From Candidatus Obscuribacterales bacterium (GTDB lineage Bacteria; Cyanobacteriota; Vampirovibrionia; Obscuribacterales; Obscuribacteraceae), in NCBI GenBank assembly GCA_031292355.1, contig JARLHI010000042.1:62001-126000 (forward strand): DNA of 64,000 nucleotides. The letters run 5' to 3'. The notes under the pieces were generated by a model, which was given only the letters and a program-made list of their open reading frames with translations, had not been told where the DNA came from and ran no database searches. Numbering within the stretch: the stretch's first letter is position 1; each line of letters starts with the position of its first letter. Shown here piece after piece: positions 55,102 through 64,000 of the stretch. The translations under genes and the position numbers were made by a program.

Positions 55102-56976
55102 ATGTCTGGCAATTTCGGCGACTACGAAATCCTCTCTGAAGTTGGCAGAGGAGGAATGGGCATTGTTTACAAGGCTCGCCGAAAGAGCGACGGAGAAATT
55201 GTAGCGATCAAGCAATTGGTCTTATCCAATGTTGCAAAAGAAAAGATCCAGGAATTTAGAGATCGGTTCAAGCGTGAAGCAGCGACCGCTCAACGTTTGA
55301 AGCACCCGAACATTGTCACTGTGTTTGATGTCGAAATCGACTCAGATAACTATTTCTATGTCATGGAGTTTCTCGAAGGAAACAGTCTCAGGCGCCATCT
55401 CGAGATACATGGCGGTCAAATTTCTGTGCTTGAATTTTCGCGAATTCTTACGCAAGTAGTTGAAGGTCTTTCTTTCGCTCACACAATGAATGTTGTTCAC
55501 CGCGATGTCAAACCAGACAACATCTTCATTCTCGATAATGGCACAGTCAAGGTGACGGACTTCGGTATCGCACGTGTCGCCGATTTCGAAGACGCGCACC
55601 TGACCAAAACTGGCGTGATGATGGGTACTCTGGCCTACGTCTCTCCAGAACAATTACAAGACGCGAAAAATGTGGATCATCGCGCCGACATTTTTTCACT
55701 TGGTGTGGTCACATACGAAGCTCTTTCGGGGGCTGTACCTTTTAGCGGTGAGGGAATCGCCCAGACCATCGTCAAAATTGTTTCACAAGAAGAGAAACCA
55801 CTGCACATGCTTAATCCCGGCGTCGGTGTCGGCATCTCCGGTTGTGTAGCAAAATCATTGCGCAAGAAAGCACGCGATCGTTATCGCTCTGTCAATGAAT
55901 TTGGTCGCGATTTTGCACAAGCCATGGCTGAAAATGACGGTGGCATATATAGTGGCAACGATTCGCAGCAACTAGACACCACGCAAACTTTTACAGCACC
56001 TGTCTTAGACAACAAGCTTTATACGACCACTGATCCAGGACGCATTCTGACAAGCACTGCGCCCGAAGCTCAGAGTGCTTCAAGCGATGTTGATTATGTG
56101 ACGGAAATAAAGCAACCGAAATTCATCATCACCAAAGCTGGCAAAAATGGAGCACTATTTGTCGAGCCGATGGCTGCTTCATATAACTCAGGCAAACTAA
56201 TAGTCGCCGATGGGGCATCCCGGCTGGTCCACTTTTTTACTGCTGACGGTCGTTGGCTGTCAGACTTGAGCTGTCCTCCTGAAAAAATGGATTCTGCTAC
56301 TGCTGGTGGCCGTGCCACCAAACCAAGTGGCATCGTCACAGACGGAAAAGGGCGCATCTATTTAAGTGATAGCAGCGACGCTTATGTGCGAGTTTTTGAC
56401 AGTCGCGGTCTTTTTCAAAGAGAGATTTGCAATCTCCAGGCCAAAAATGGCGGCATCAACGGGCTTGCCATCGACTCCACTGGCATTCTATATATTTCCG
56501 ACGCCACCAATGGATGCATCCAGGTTTTTCAACCAGAGCTTGGTTTATGGATGCGAAAAATTGGCAGCAAGGGAAATGCTGAAGGACAAATGCAGTTGCC
56601 GGCCGGCATGGCCATCGATCGCTTGAATCAACTCTATGTCACGGACTACGGTACGTCACGCATTCTTGTTTTCAACAAAGCCGGCACCATGTTGCGCTCC
56701 TTTGGCGCAAAGGGAAATAAGCCTGGCCAATTCAACTTACCGCGTAGCATCGCCATCGATAAAAACGACAAAATTTATGTCCTTGATTCACTCAACCACA
56801 GAGTACAGATTTTTAGCGCTAAAGGTGATTTGTATGGCGTGTTTGGCGGGCGCGGCAACGCTGCCGGACAGTTTTTGGGACCATCCGATTTAACCATAGA
56901 TACAGTCAATGACTTGCTTTATGTAGTCGACAAAGGCAACAAACGCATTCAAGTTTTTGACATATGTCTTAGATAG
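55102..56976 (+). CDS. Ser/Thr protein kinase with C-terminal NHL beta-propeller
   Basis: 624 residues. The kinase (about 1-270) has GRGGMG, K37 (VAIKQL), the catalytic HRDVKPDN with D135, and VTDFGIAR. A 100-residue polar linker leads to a six-blade NHL propeller (NGLAIDSTGILYISDATNG, AIDKNDKIYVLDSLNHRV and others). The kinase-NHL order is that of mycobacterial PknD, but no transmembrane helix separates the two parts here, so the propeller should lie in the cytosol and sense or bind an internal partner. Confidence 0.93.
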   Translation: MSGNFGDYEILSEVGRGGMGIVYKARRKSDGEIVAIKQLVLSNVAKEKIQEFRDRFKREAATAQRLKHPNIVTVFDVEIDSDNYFYVMEFLEGNSLRRHLEIHGGQISVLEFSRILTQVVEGLSFAHTMNVVHRDVKPDNIFILDNGTVKVTDFGIARVADFEDAHLTKTGVMMGTLAYVSPEQLQDAKNVDHRADIFSLGVVTYEALSGAVPFSGEGIAQTIVKIVSQEEKPLHMLNPGVGVGISGCVAKSLRKKARDRYRSVNEFGRDFAQAMAENDGGIYSGNDSQQLDTTQTFTAPVLDNKLYTTTDPGRILTSTAPEAQSASSDVDYVTEIKQPKFIITKAGKNGALFVEPMAASYNSGKLIVADGASRLVHFFTADGRWLSDLSCPPEKMDSATAGGRATKPSGIVTDGKGRIYLSDSSDAYVRVFDSRGLFQREICNLQAKNGGINGLAIDSTGILYISDATNGCIQVFQPELGLWMRKIGSKGNAEGQMQLPAGMAIDRLNQLYVTDYGTSRILVFNKAGTMLRSFGAKGNKPGQFNLPRSIAIDKNDKIYVLDSLNHRVQIFSAKGDLYGVFGGRGNAAGQFLGPSDLTIDTVNDLLYVVDKGNKRIQVFDICLR

Positions 56977-56986
56977 AGAAAGAGAA

Positions 56987-57643
56987 ATGGAAATAAAAGA
57001 ACAAAAGTGTATTACAAAAATCTACCTAGCATCGCAATCCCCGCGACGTCTCGAATTACTCAAGTCAATCGAACTGGATTTTGTCGTGCGACCAAGCGAC
57101 GTCGATGAGGTGATTGATTATGACGCGGCACCAGACACACTTGTACTCGATCTGGCCGGTCAGAAAGCCGATGACGTTTTTAATGCTTTAGTCAAAGAAG
57201 ACGCACAACCTTGTATCGTCATTGGTGCCGACACAATGGTCGTATTGAACGGGCGATTGATGGGCAAGCCCGTCGATGACGACGATGCAAAAAAAATGCT
57301 TAACAGCCTGTCAGGGAACACCCACAGCGTCTTCACCGGAGTGCGAATAATCAAAAGTAACGGCAACTGCGATAAAACCGTACTCAATGCAGTCGAACAA
57401 ACTCTTGTTACTTTTCGAAAGTTAGAAGAATCAGAGATTGAGGCGTATATAGCCACCCGCGAACCGATGGACAAAGCCGGCGCTTACGCTTTGCAGGGCA
57501 TCGGATCGGCGCTGGTGACAAGAGTTGAAGGCTGTTACACAAATGTCATAGGGCTGCCAATACCCACTGTAGTTTCGATGTTAAGAGACCTTGGAGTATG
57601 TATCATTGGTCTTCCAGCTTGCCAAGTTAGCCTTTCGAAATAG
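56987..57643 (+). CDS. maf: Maf-type nucleotide pyrophosphatase
   Basis: House-cleaning enzyme that hydrolyses non-standard or modified nucleoside triphosphates. 218 residues from ATG 56987 (the frame is open a little upstream, within the kinase 3' end). Family marks: LASQSPRRLELL, VIGADTMVVLNG, GKPVDDDDAKKML and DKAGAYALQGIG. The gene starts 10 bases after the kinase stop. Which nucleotide it prefers (dTTP/UTP type or m7GTP type) is not clear. Confidence 0.92.
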   Translation: MEIKEQKCITKIYLASQSPRRLELLKSIELDFVVRPSDVDEVIDYDAAPDTLVLDLAGQKADDVFNALVKEDAQPCIVIGADTMVVLNGRLMGKPVDDDDAKKMLNSLSGNTHSVFTGVRIIKSNGNCDKTVLNAVEQTLVTFRKLEESEIEAYIATREPMDKAGAYALQGIGSALVTRVEGCYTNVIGLPIPTVVSMLRDLGVCIIGLPACQVSLSK

Positions 57644-57690
57644 GCACCAAATGTGTTAAAAATTGACTGTGAAAGTTGAGGAGCAGCGCA

Positions 57691-59085
57691 GTGACTGGTA
57701 CTAAGTCATTTTTGGGGACAATTTCCAATAGAAACAGACAGGCTGTCATTGTTGCAGGCTGCTTTTTACTGACCGGAACCAGCACTCTAGCTCAGGCGAG
57801 CGCAAGCGTTTCGGGTGGCAGCGACGCTTCTATGGATTCAGTCTGGTCCGACCAGAACAAAACAGGCAAAACAGCAGGTAATGCTCCAGCCAAACCTGCA
57901 AGCTCGAGCGACGAAGCGTCGACCACCTGGTCGAGCAACTCGGCATCTAAAAGTGACAGCGCTGACGATGAACGCTCGGCCAAGGGCAAAGCAAAAAACG
58001 CCAAGAAAATTTCTACGGTCGCGCCTTTGTGTACGATCGATTCTTTTGCTCGCAGCGCGCTCGTTCAAACCGGGGCCTGGGCTAACGTAGGTCCGTTCAA
58101 GATGTCGGAAGGAGGCGCAAGCCAGTTAGTTGACGACGCCAAAAATTCCATCAAACTAAAAGCCAATCGCCAGCAGAAAATTACTGGTGTCGAGATGGTA
58201 ATGAAAGGAAGACCAGCTCACGATTTCATGAGCGTTGAGATGGCCACCGATTTTTTATTGGAAGCACTGGGCTCAAAACCGGGTCGCATCAGTGAATTAA
58301 ATACGCAGCTTGAAACCATGAAATCGAAATTGCTGAAGCAGGGAACTGGTGAACAAAATTTCAATGCCGGTCGTTATTTAATTGCAATTAAACCATTGAC
58401 ACCAGCATCTTTGGGAATCAGCGTCAGCAGCGCTGACGCCAGCGCCGAAGCAATCAAAGACCATTCGCAAAACACAACTGATCTTGCCACTGTTGATAAT
58501 ACAGATGAAGATAGTGCCGCTGAGATCAGACGTCGTGTTAACGCCATGATTCATCGTGGTCCAGAAGCTACACGCCGTGACGATGCTCAAAGCACCACTA
58601 AAAAACCAAAAAGCCCACAGCCCACCGAAGCACCAGCAGCTGAAGACACACCTGAAGCAAGTTCAAATGACAGCGTGAAAGACGCCCTGACAAAAGTGCT
58701 CCAGAACTGGCAGCAAATCAAGAAAGTAGCAGTAAAAACCAGAGATACAAAGGCACTATCCAAGGTACTCGCTGGCAACGCCCTGAGCAAACAGACAAAA
58801 GGCGTGAAGTGGCTTGCAGAACACCACAAATACTATGATACAACTCCATTGAGCGTAGACATCCTCAAGTACGCTGAAGTGACGAAGGGCACCAAGTACA
58901 TCGTCACAGCGCGCGTGAAAGAAGCCAGCAAATTTTACGAAGACGGGCAGAGCACACCTCTTAGAATGAGCGAAGACAGTTATAACGTCAATTACACAGT
59001 GGACAAAGTTGGCGATCACTTCGTTATTAGTGATTCGGCCATGGTGGATCTGAGCGCGCCTCTGTCTCCAAAGCTTTCAAAATAA
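57691..59085 (+). CDS. Secreted protein with a C-terminal ARC6-like IMS domain
   Basis: 464 residues from GTG 57691, chosen because GAGGAG lies seven bases upstream; TTG 57676 is the alternative. Signal peptide (QAVIVAGCFLLTGTSTLAQA), then a Ser/Ala/Lys-rich stretch, a domain at 120-240, and at residues 330-464 a stretch matching the ARC6-like IMS domain (DUF4101): VLQNWQQIKKVAVKTRD, LAEHHKYYDTTPLSVD, VTARVKEASKFYEDG and YNVNYTVDKVGDHFVI. In plastid and cyanobacterial division proteins this domain lies in the intermembrane space or periplasm. The M23 peptidase gene follows one base later. Confidence 0.75.
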   Translation: MTGTKSFLGTISNRNRQAVIVAGCFLLTGTSTLAQASASVSGGSDASMDSVWSDQNKTGKTAGNAPAKPASSSDEASTTWSSNSASKSDSADDERSAKGKAKNAKKISTVAPLCTIDSFARSALVQTGAWANVGPFKMSEGGASQLVDDAKNSIKLKANRQQKITGVEMVMKGRPAHDFMSVEMATDFLLEALGSKPGRISELNTQLETMKSKLLKQGTGEQNFNAGRYLIAIKPLTPASLGISVSSADASAEAIKDHSQNTTDLATVDNTDEDSAAEIRRRVNAMIHRGPEATRRDDAQSTTKKPKSPQPTEAPAAEDTPEASSNDSVKDALTKVLQNWQQIKKVAVKTRDTKALSKVLAGNALSKQTKGVKWLAEHHKYYDTTPLSVDILKYAEVTKGTKYIVTARVKEASKFYEDGQSTPLRMSEDSYNVNYTVDKVGDHFVISDSAMVDLSAPLSPKLSK

Positions 59086-59086
59086 A

Positions 59087-60799
59087 ATGAAGAGAGCTGA
59101 CGCAGCTTTTCAATCGCTTCTGCTATTATCAGTTTTCTGGTCGAATCTTTTTGTAGTCTGTGCAGGCGCTACCGCCCAGCCAACACTGAAGTTGCGACCG
59201 CCCATTGAAGAGATTCACACAGCTGCGCCTGTAAGACCTGGTGTGCCGGTTATTCGACCGCCTGCAGCAGCTAATGTCCCGGCGCATCCTGCAACTCAGT
59301 CGCTCCCTATAGTTAAGACAGTCACCCCGAAGTACAGCAGGCTGCCACTGCTAGATACAAAAATGCAGCCCTTTAAGCCTGAAGCATTTCTACCTGTAGG
59401 CGATAACTTATGTTTTCTCGGAGTCAACTGCGTCTGGATTGGCAAAGGCAATGTCAAAACTCTAGAAAAAGAGCAGCAAATAAGCGCTGAGCGTTTTGGT
59501 ATTACGGGCGGTGACACAATAGACAGTGTCCCAGTGCAGGAATTCAACAACTTTGTCTATTACTCACCGGACAATAGTCTTATTGTCCTTGATAAAGCTG
59601 GTGATCTTTTTGAATTTTCGCTGGATACGCACAAATACAAAGTGTTTAGAGCAAACGCTCCTTTTATACTGGGCGCGCCCGATCCTGACTTCATTGACCT
59701 TGTCTCTATCAATAATCAAGTCATAGTTTTAGATCCGGAAAGAAATAACTTATGGCGCATTGACGGTAAAACAAAAAAGGTGGAGGGACTATTCAAAGCT
59801 GTATTGCCATGGCGCGTTAAACCAGGTGATATTTATATTGGTGATGGCATTTGTATCGTCTACGATGGCTCACTCTATATGCTAAAAAATGCCGGTTACA
59901 TAACGCGCTACGCTAATGTCGAAGCTGGTCGGGCAGCCAAACAAATTTCTACTCCTTGCAAGCGGAACGTCACTTGTCGACCATCAAGATTAGCTACCGC
60001 ATATGGTGCACCTCTTTTTGTTGTCGAGCGTGAGAACAATCGAGTTGCCGCCTACGATAAAATAACAGGCAAGACGAAACAATATTTATTTCCACGCACA
60101 AGCGATCTGCGCAGTCTTTATCCTGTGGAAATGGGGTTTTACATAGTCGACGGCGATACTTTACTACTGCGCAAACTCAACACCCAAGATGCCGTTTCCT
60201 CAAAGTGCGAAGCCCGACAAATTGACAGTCGACTGACCACATTGACGATGCCCATCGCCGGCATGCGCTTACCGCGCCATCCTGGAGTTTATCCAGGCGC
60301 TCGAAGACTTTATCGATATGGTGTTCACGCTGGATTGGATTTCTTCAACGATCCTGGTGCTAAGGTCAAAATAAATATGGGAACGCCTGCAATTGCGGCC
60401 GCTGCCGGCAAGGTCATCCGCGCTGACACAAAGTATAAAGATATGACCGAACAGCAAATGAATAAGGTGATGCGTGAATGCCTGACGACGCACCACACTT
60501 CAGAACACAACGAAGACCTGCTACGCGGCTGTCAGGTCTGGATTGATCATGGCAATGGCTTGATTACACGCTACGCTCATTTGGACAAAGCCAATCCCGA
60601 TTTAAAAGTCGGTCAGTTGATTTCGCGAGGTGATTTTATCGGCGAAATTGGCGTATCCGGGACAGGGCAGAATCTGCCTGGGCGGACTAAATATCCGCAC
60701 TTACACTTTGAGATTCGCCTGGATGGCCATTATCTAGGTTTTGGCCTCACGCCCCAGGAGACAATTGGTGTTTACGAAGACATCTTTGGCAAAATATGA
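59087..60799 (+). CDS. Exported protein with propeller-like region and M23 peptidase domain
   Basis: 570 residues. Signal peptide (LLLLSVFWSNLFVVCAGA), a Pro-rich linker, then about 280 residues of repeated beta strands (FVYYSPDNSLIVLDKAGD, VIVLDPERNNLWRIDGKT) that resemble a beta-propeller. The C-terminal domain is M23 (YGVHAGLDFFND, ITRYAHLDKANPDL, HLHFEIRLDG), with the metal residues His, Asp and His-x-His intact and an insert of about 35 residues. Likely a peptidoglycan hydrolase controlled by its propeller. It starts one base after the ARC6-like gene's stop, so the two are coupled. Confidence 0.88.
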   Translation: MKRADAAFQSLLLLSVFWSNLFVVCAGATAQPTLKLRPPIEEIHTAAPVRPGVPVIRPPAAANVPAHPATQSLPIVKTVTPKYSRLPLLDTKMQPFKPEAFLPVGDNLCFLGVNCVWIGKGNVKTLEKEQQISAERFGITGGDTIDSVPVQEFNNFVYYSPDNSLIVLDKAGDLFEFSLDTHKYKVFRANAPFILGAPDPDFIDLVSINNQVIVLDPERNNLWRIDGKTKKVEGLFKAVLPWRVKPGDIYIGDGICIVYDGSLYMLKNAGYITRYANVEAGRAAKQISTPCKRNVTCRPSRLATAYGAPLFVVERENNRVAAYDKITGKTKQYLFPRTSDLRSLYPVEMGFYIVDGDTLLLRKLNTQDAVSSKCEARQIDSRLTTLTMPIAGMRLPRHPGVYPGARRLYRYGVHAGLDFFNDPGAKVKINMGTPAIAAAAGKVIRADTKYKDMTEQQMNKVMRECLTTHHTSEHNEDLLRGCQVWIDHGNGLITRYAHLDKANPDLKVGQLISRGDFIGEIGVSGTGQNLPGRTKYPHLHFEIRLDGHYLGFGLTPQETIGVYEDIFGKI

Positions 60800-60966
60800 A
60801 AACGCGCTCAGAAAATTTATAAACAGCCAGAGCATGCCGTTGTTAGCACTAAAGAGCAAACATTTTTCCGTTAGCGTGTAAAAGTAGACCTTAATTAAAA
60901 AGCAACTCCCTGCTCCAGCGAGACTGGCTTGGTATGATGCTTGGCATCCAACGGAAGCAAAATTTT

Positions 60967-61518
60967 ATGGCTAATAAAACCGACAAGGCAGCACCAAAAG
61001 TTTCTCGACTGCCCCTTCCCGATCGCGACCTGGAAACTTTTCATAGTGCGCAGGAATCCCATGATCATCGCGGTCATCAATCAACCAGCAAGACCAGAGA
61101 AGTTCTAAGTCTTTTGGCAACAGCAATTTTGCCTATTATTGGCGCGCTGGGTACTTTGTTCGTTTTTCTGGTAGTTAATTTCTACGTCGGTGACGTCGAT
61201 ATCGCCATACCCAATGGCTATCAAACGCTCGAAGTTCATGCCTACAACCCTAAAGGGCAGGACTCGGTATTTCACACACCACATTTTCAGTTGATGCCAG
61301 ACCGATACCACTTCGAAGTCTCAGTCAACGGTAAACCTCGCGAGCACGCGGACGCAGCTGTGAAATTTCGCCACTCGACCAAAGTCGTCCTGCTCGCTGC
61401 AGCTATCCAAGATAGCAACGTTAATGTCGAACAACCGGCACAAGAACAGACCGAGCCTGGAAAATCGCACACCAAACGCTGGTGGCAATTCTGGAAAAAA
61501 GCAGCGACAACTAACTGA
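60967..61518 (+). CDS. Single-pass membrane protein with a PEGA-like outer domain
   Basis: 183 residues from ATG 60967. A polar cytosolic head with a His patch, one transmembrane helix (about 47-70, LATAILPIIGALGTLFVFLV), an outer domain of about 80 residues (YHFEVSVNGKPREHADAAV, a PEGA-like strand pattern), and a basic Trp-rich end (KRWWQFWKK). No family is firmly recognised. Same strand and spacing as hemL that follows (33-base gap). Confidence 0.65.
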   Translation: MANKTDKAAPKVSRLPLPDRDLETFHSAQESHDHRGHQSTSKTREVLSLLATAILPIIGALGTLFVFLVVNFYVGDVDIAIPNGYQTLEVHAYNPKGQDSVFHTPHFQLMPDRYHFEVSVNGKPREHADAAVKFRHSTKVVLLAAAIQDSNVNVEQPAQEQTEPGKSHTKRWWQFWKKAATTN

Positions 61519-61551
61519 TCATCGACACCTATCCTGAACGAAAGAAAAAAA

Positions 61552-62856
61552 ATGTCTCAGACCACAACCTCCGCGATAACCAAAGCCCTCAATACACCGC
61601 AATCTAAGTACTACCACGATCTAATTGAGCAAATCACACCAGGAGGAGTCAACTCTCCTTTTCGTTCCTTTGCAGAAGTGGGCGGTCATGCGATCTTTTT
61701 CGATCAGGCCAAAGGCTCACGCCTGATTGATATCGACGGCAACGAATATATCGATTATCTTGGCGCCTGGGGACCGGCAATTCTTGGGCACAGTCCCAAT
61801 AACGTCGTTAAAGCCTGTCAGGACATCCTTGCCCGAGGGGCCGTTTTTGGTACTCCACACACTCTGGAGTTCGAATTCGGCAAGCTCTTGCTGGAAGCGA
61901 TTCCCTCGATGGAGATGGTGCGTTTCGTCAACTCTGGCACAGAAGCCGTAATGAGTGCGGTGCGACTGGCACGCGGCTATACCGAAAAAGACGTCATTGT
62001 GATGTTTGAAGGCGGTTATCATGGTCACAGCGACAGCGTTTTGGGATCAAGTGGACATCGCAGCAGTGGCGGCATCCCATCTGGCACAGCAGAAAATACA
62101 GCGATGGCCAAATATAACGACCTCGATTCACTCGAGGCGACCTTGAAACAAAACAAGGATAAAGTTGCGGCTGTACTAATTGAGCCTGTCGCAGGCTCGA
62201 TGGGCGTGGTTGTGCCAGATGCAGGATTTTTGCAGGGAGTTCGAATGTTATGCGACACCTACAATTGTCTCCTCATTTTCGACGAAGTATTAACCGGATT
62301 TAGAATGGCCTTCGGCGGGGCTCAGCAATTGTATGCAATAAAACCAGACATCAGTTGCTTTGGTAAGGCTCTTGGAGGCGGGATGCCTGTAGGTGCTTTC
62401 GGCGCCAGTCGTGAGATTATGAATCGATTGCAACCAATCGGCGATGTCTATCAAGCCGGTACCTTTTCAGGTAACCCGGTCACTATGGCCGGTGGCATTG
62501 AAGTGCTCAAAACACTCAAAGATCCCGCTGTGTATGAGGTGTTGGAAGCAAGAGCCGACCGCCTGTTCAAGGGCTTGCGCTCTAGCATTGAAGCGCGCAG
62601 CCTGCCAGTACAATTACAAAGAGTCGGCTCGATGTTTGCTGTTGTGTTTTGTGAAAAACCAGTGCGTAATTTTGAGGATTCCAAAAACATCAGTGCTGAA
62701 CAGTTCGCCCTGTTCTTTCATTACTTGCTCAGCAATGGTATTATGCTGCCGCCCTCTTCCGTTGACGCTGCCTGCGTTTCCTTTGCTCACAGCGAAGACG
62801 AAATCGATCGCACTATAGACATTTGCCATTCCGCCTTCAATCGAGTTTTCGCTTAA
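61552..62856 (+). CDS. hemL: Glutamate-1-semialdehyde 2,1-aminomutase
   Basis: Makes 5-aminolevulinate, the precursor of haem and other tetrapyrroles, from glutamate-1-semialdehyde (the C5 route). 434 residues of the class-III aminotransferase fold. PLP lysine K272 in CFGKALGGGMPVGAFG; other marks are ITPGGVNSPFRSF, FVNSGTEAVMSAVRLARG, EGGYHGHSDSVL and FDEVLTGFR. The Gly-rich gating loop (SSGGIPSGTAENT) typical of the enzyme is intact. hemA is not in the window. Confidence 0.97.
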   Translation: MSQTTTSAITKALNTPQSKYYHDLIEQITPGGVNSPFRSFAEVGGHAIFFDQAKGSRLIDIDGNEYIDYLGAWGPAILGHSPNNVVKACQDILARGAVFGTPHTLEFEFGKLLLEAIPSMEMVRFVNSGTEAVMSAVRLARGYTEKDVIVMFEGGYHGHSDSVLGSSGHRSSGGIPSGTAENTAMAKYNDLDSLEATLKQNKDKVAAVLIEPVAGSMGVVVPDAGFLQGVRMLCDTYNCLLIFDEVLTGFRMAFGGAQQLYAIKPDISCFGKALGGGMPVGAFGASREIMNRLQPIGDVYQAGTFSGNPVTMAGGIEVLKTLKDPAVYEVLEARADRLFKGLRSSIEARSLPVQLQRVGSMFAVVFCEKPVRNFEDSKNISAEQFALFFHYLLSNGIMLPPSSVDAACVSFAHSEDEIDRTIDICHSAFNRVFA

Positions 62857-62858
62857 AG

Positions 62859-62876
62859 CAGCAAAGCTGTTTTTTT
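62859..62876 (+). terminator. Short terminator-like hairpin after hemL
   Basis: CAGC-AAA-GCTG followed by seven T, two bases after the hemL stop. The 4-bp stem is weak, but the T-run is good. Confidence 0.4.
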
Positions 62877-63038
62877 GAACTGAGCTAGAACGCAGCCCTC
62901 AACAGTCTTATAAGTAGTCCCCTATTTGCAAATTGCAGCTTATCTGCTATGAATGAGTTAGGTATGGAACATTTTGAGCAGAGATTCTATCTTGCGTCAA
63001 CACGACTTCCATCATCCTGAAGCCAACAGGCAAGACTT

Positions 63039-63788
63039 ATGCCACCATCGTCTCCTCTTTTACTCAAGCGTTTAGCCTTTTTCGTGGTTCTGGTTGGACT
63101 GCTGCTTGCGCCAACAGTGTCGGCATTTGCAGCTTCTTCAGACTATGTTCTGACACAACGCAGTCACCGCTTCGGCGATCATTACACCTATATTTCGCCA
63201 AACGGTTTTCGCTTGACGAATCCGCGCAGTGGTTTTGCCCTAACTACACGCTCAGGTAACTGGAACTTCTATTTATTCAACGAAAAAAATCGACTCTCCT
63301 ATCAAACTTCCGCCGACCGTTGGATTCATGAGATAGCTGGAGGCGGTGAGCGCGAAACTATGTTGGGGCAATGGGTGAAGCAGCCGAAGCCAGTTTCGCT
63401 GTTAGGTATGAAAGCAAGCGAGTACAAATTATCAGGACAACTCGAAACCAGATATTTAAATGGCGCGCCTCAGATTTCGCAACAGGTCGTTGGTGCTACC
63501 TATATCGTTGTAGAAGATCGCAATCTGCCGCCCAAATTGGCCGACCTTTTTGCTGTCACCTATGGAGTGCCCAATGTTCAGGGGCTACCGCTTGAGCTGT
63601 ACTATACGACTTATAACGGTGACCGTATCAATCGTCTCGAGACATACAGAATTAATCGCACCTCTGTTACGGCGCAATTCTTCAACATGCCAGCCGGATA
63701 TAAAGCTTCTGATTCATTTCAAGCAGTGATGTTCGAGACTCAGGCGCAAGCTCAAATGATTGCTGGCAATCAAAAACAAATGCATTAG
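63039..63788 (+). CDS. Secreted protein of unknown function, paralogue of the gene at 3.0-3.8 kb
   Basis: 249 residues with a signal peptide (LAFFVVLVGLLLAPTVSAFA). The mature N-terminus (YVLTQRSHRFGDHYTYISPN, then TRSGNWNFYLFNEKNRLSYQ) and the MPAGYK segment near the end match the pattern of the secreted protein at 2964-3788. The two share order and spacing of motifs but little residue identity elsewhere. Rich in Tyr, Phe and Arg, probably beta-sheet. Function unknown. Confidence 0.7.
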   Translation: MPPSSPLLLKRLAFFVVLVGLLLAPTVSAFAASSDYVLTQRSHRFGDHYTYISPNGFRLTNPRSGFALTTRSGNWNFYLFNEKNRLSYQTSADRWIHEIAGGGERETMLGQWVKQPKPVSLLGMKASEYKLSGQLETRYLNGAPQISQQVVGATYIVVEDRNLPPKLADLFAVTYGVPNVQGLPLELYYTTYNGDRINRLETYRINRTSVTAQFFNMPAGYKASDSFQAVMFETQAQAQMIAGNQKQMH

Positions 63789-64000
63789 AGAAAAACAGCG
63801 GCCGTGTAGGTGTGTAACCTTTACACGACATGACATTTCGCCCTCACCACTTCCTCACCATTGTTTGAGACCATAGCAATAGTGCATCTCTTATGGCTTT
63901 GCTGCCGAGGGATTGCTGGCTTTTTTGCTTACCCACACTTGGGTGACTGGAAGCTCTCAAATAGCAACAATGAAGAAATTGCGGCAGGCGACGTGTTCAA

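Noticed and set aside
63789..64000. Start of another gene at ATG 63970
   Set aside because: Only ten codons are visible, with no ribosome site at a normal distance; it cannot be judged from this window.

Overview
The window is about 64 kb of a bacterial chromosome at roughly 48-50% GC. It is densely packed with short intergenic spaces and shows no phage, insertion sequence, CRISPR array or rRNA. The gene content fits a non-photosynthetic member of the cyanobacterial line (Vampirovibrionia/Melainabacteria, perhaps Obscuribacterales). It has a secreted protein with an ARC6-like IMS domain (otherwise typical of Cyanobacteria and plastids), a cyanobacteria-style ClpP, an arogenate-dehydrogenase-like TyrA, HemL (C5 tetrapyrrole route), many Sec-exported orphan proteins, many TPR, NHL and kinase signalling genes, and LexA/SOS. 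The taxonomic call is inference from protein flavour, since no 16S rRNA is present.

Layout. 0.2-4.4 kb: an M23 peptidase, small membrane proteins, a double zinc-ribbon protein and secreted orphans. 4.5-11.8 kb (minus strand): the proteostasis run tig-clpP-clpX-lon, ending in ltaE; the trigger factor has a remarkable His-Glu tail. 12.0-13.6 kb: tRNA-Gly(GCC) with promoter and terminator, a Gfo/Idh/MocA oxidoreductase and HU. 13.8-19.9 kb: alr, nadD, an acyltransferase-3 protein with a long disordered head, yqeK and a polytopic membrane protein. 19.9-22.8 kb (minus): a sodium-solute symporter, its 2-TM partner, a secreted PrxQ-type peroxiredoxin, and ssb. 22.9-25.7 kb: small membrane and secreted proteins, an orphan response regulator and an exported FKBP isomerase. 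26-29.4 kb: a three-gene metal-type P-ATPase cluster with HMA-like domains but no CPC motif. 29.4-35.9 kb: a 3-hydroxyisobutyrate-dehydrogenase-like enzyme, a TyrA-prephenate dehydratase fusion, a GGDEF protein, a secreted glycine-zipper protein and a DnaJ-TPR protein. 36.2-43.2 kb: clpB, a giant TPR protein, and a LarC-like protein fused to a signal-peptide-like segment. 43.3-48.2 kb: dus, gmk-rpoZ, an RqcH/NFACT protein and lexA. 48.4-50.7 kb: a repeat protein gene broken by an in-frame TGA, and arginase. 51-57.6 kb: a phasin-like protein, a UbiB/ABC1 kinase, then a PP2C phosphatase, zinc ribbon-FHA protein, Ser/Thr kinase with NHL propeller and Maf in a tight run. 57.7-63.8 kb: the ARC6-like protein, a second M23 peptidase, a TM protein, hemL and a secreted protein related to the one at 3 kb.

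How the genes work together. Three themes stand out: protein quality control (trigger factor, ClpP/X, Lon, ClpB, DnaJ-like, FKBP, RqcH); reversible Ser/Thr phosphorylation (PP2C, FHA, kinase-NHL); and cell-envelope work (two M23 peptidases, alr, AT3, many exported orphans). The most interesting points are the His-Glu repeat tail of the trigger factor, the TyrA-PDT fusion preceded by a strong terminator hairpin, the LarC fusion, the CPC-less P-type ATPase with its two partners, the exported ARC6-like domain, and a TGA sitting exactly where a repeat has Trp.
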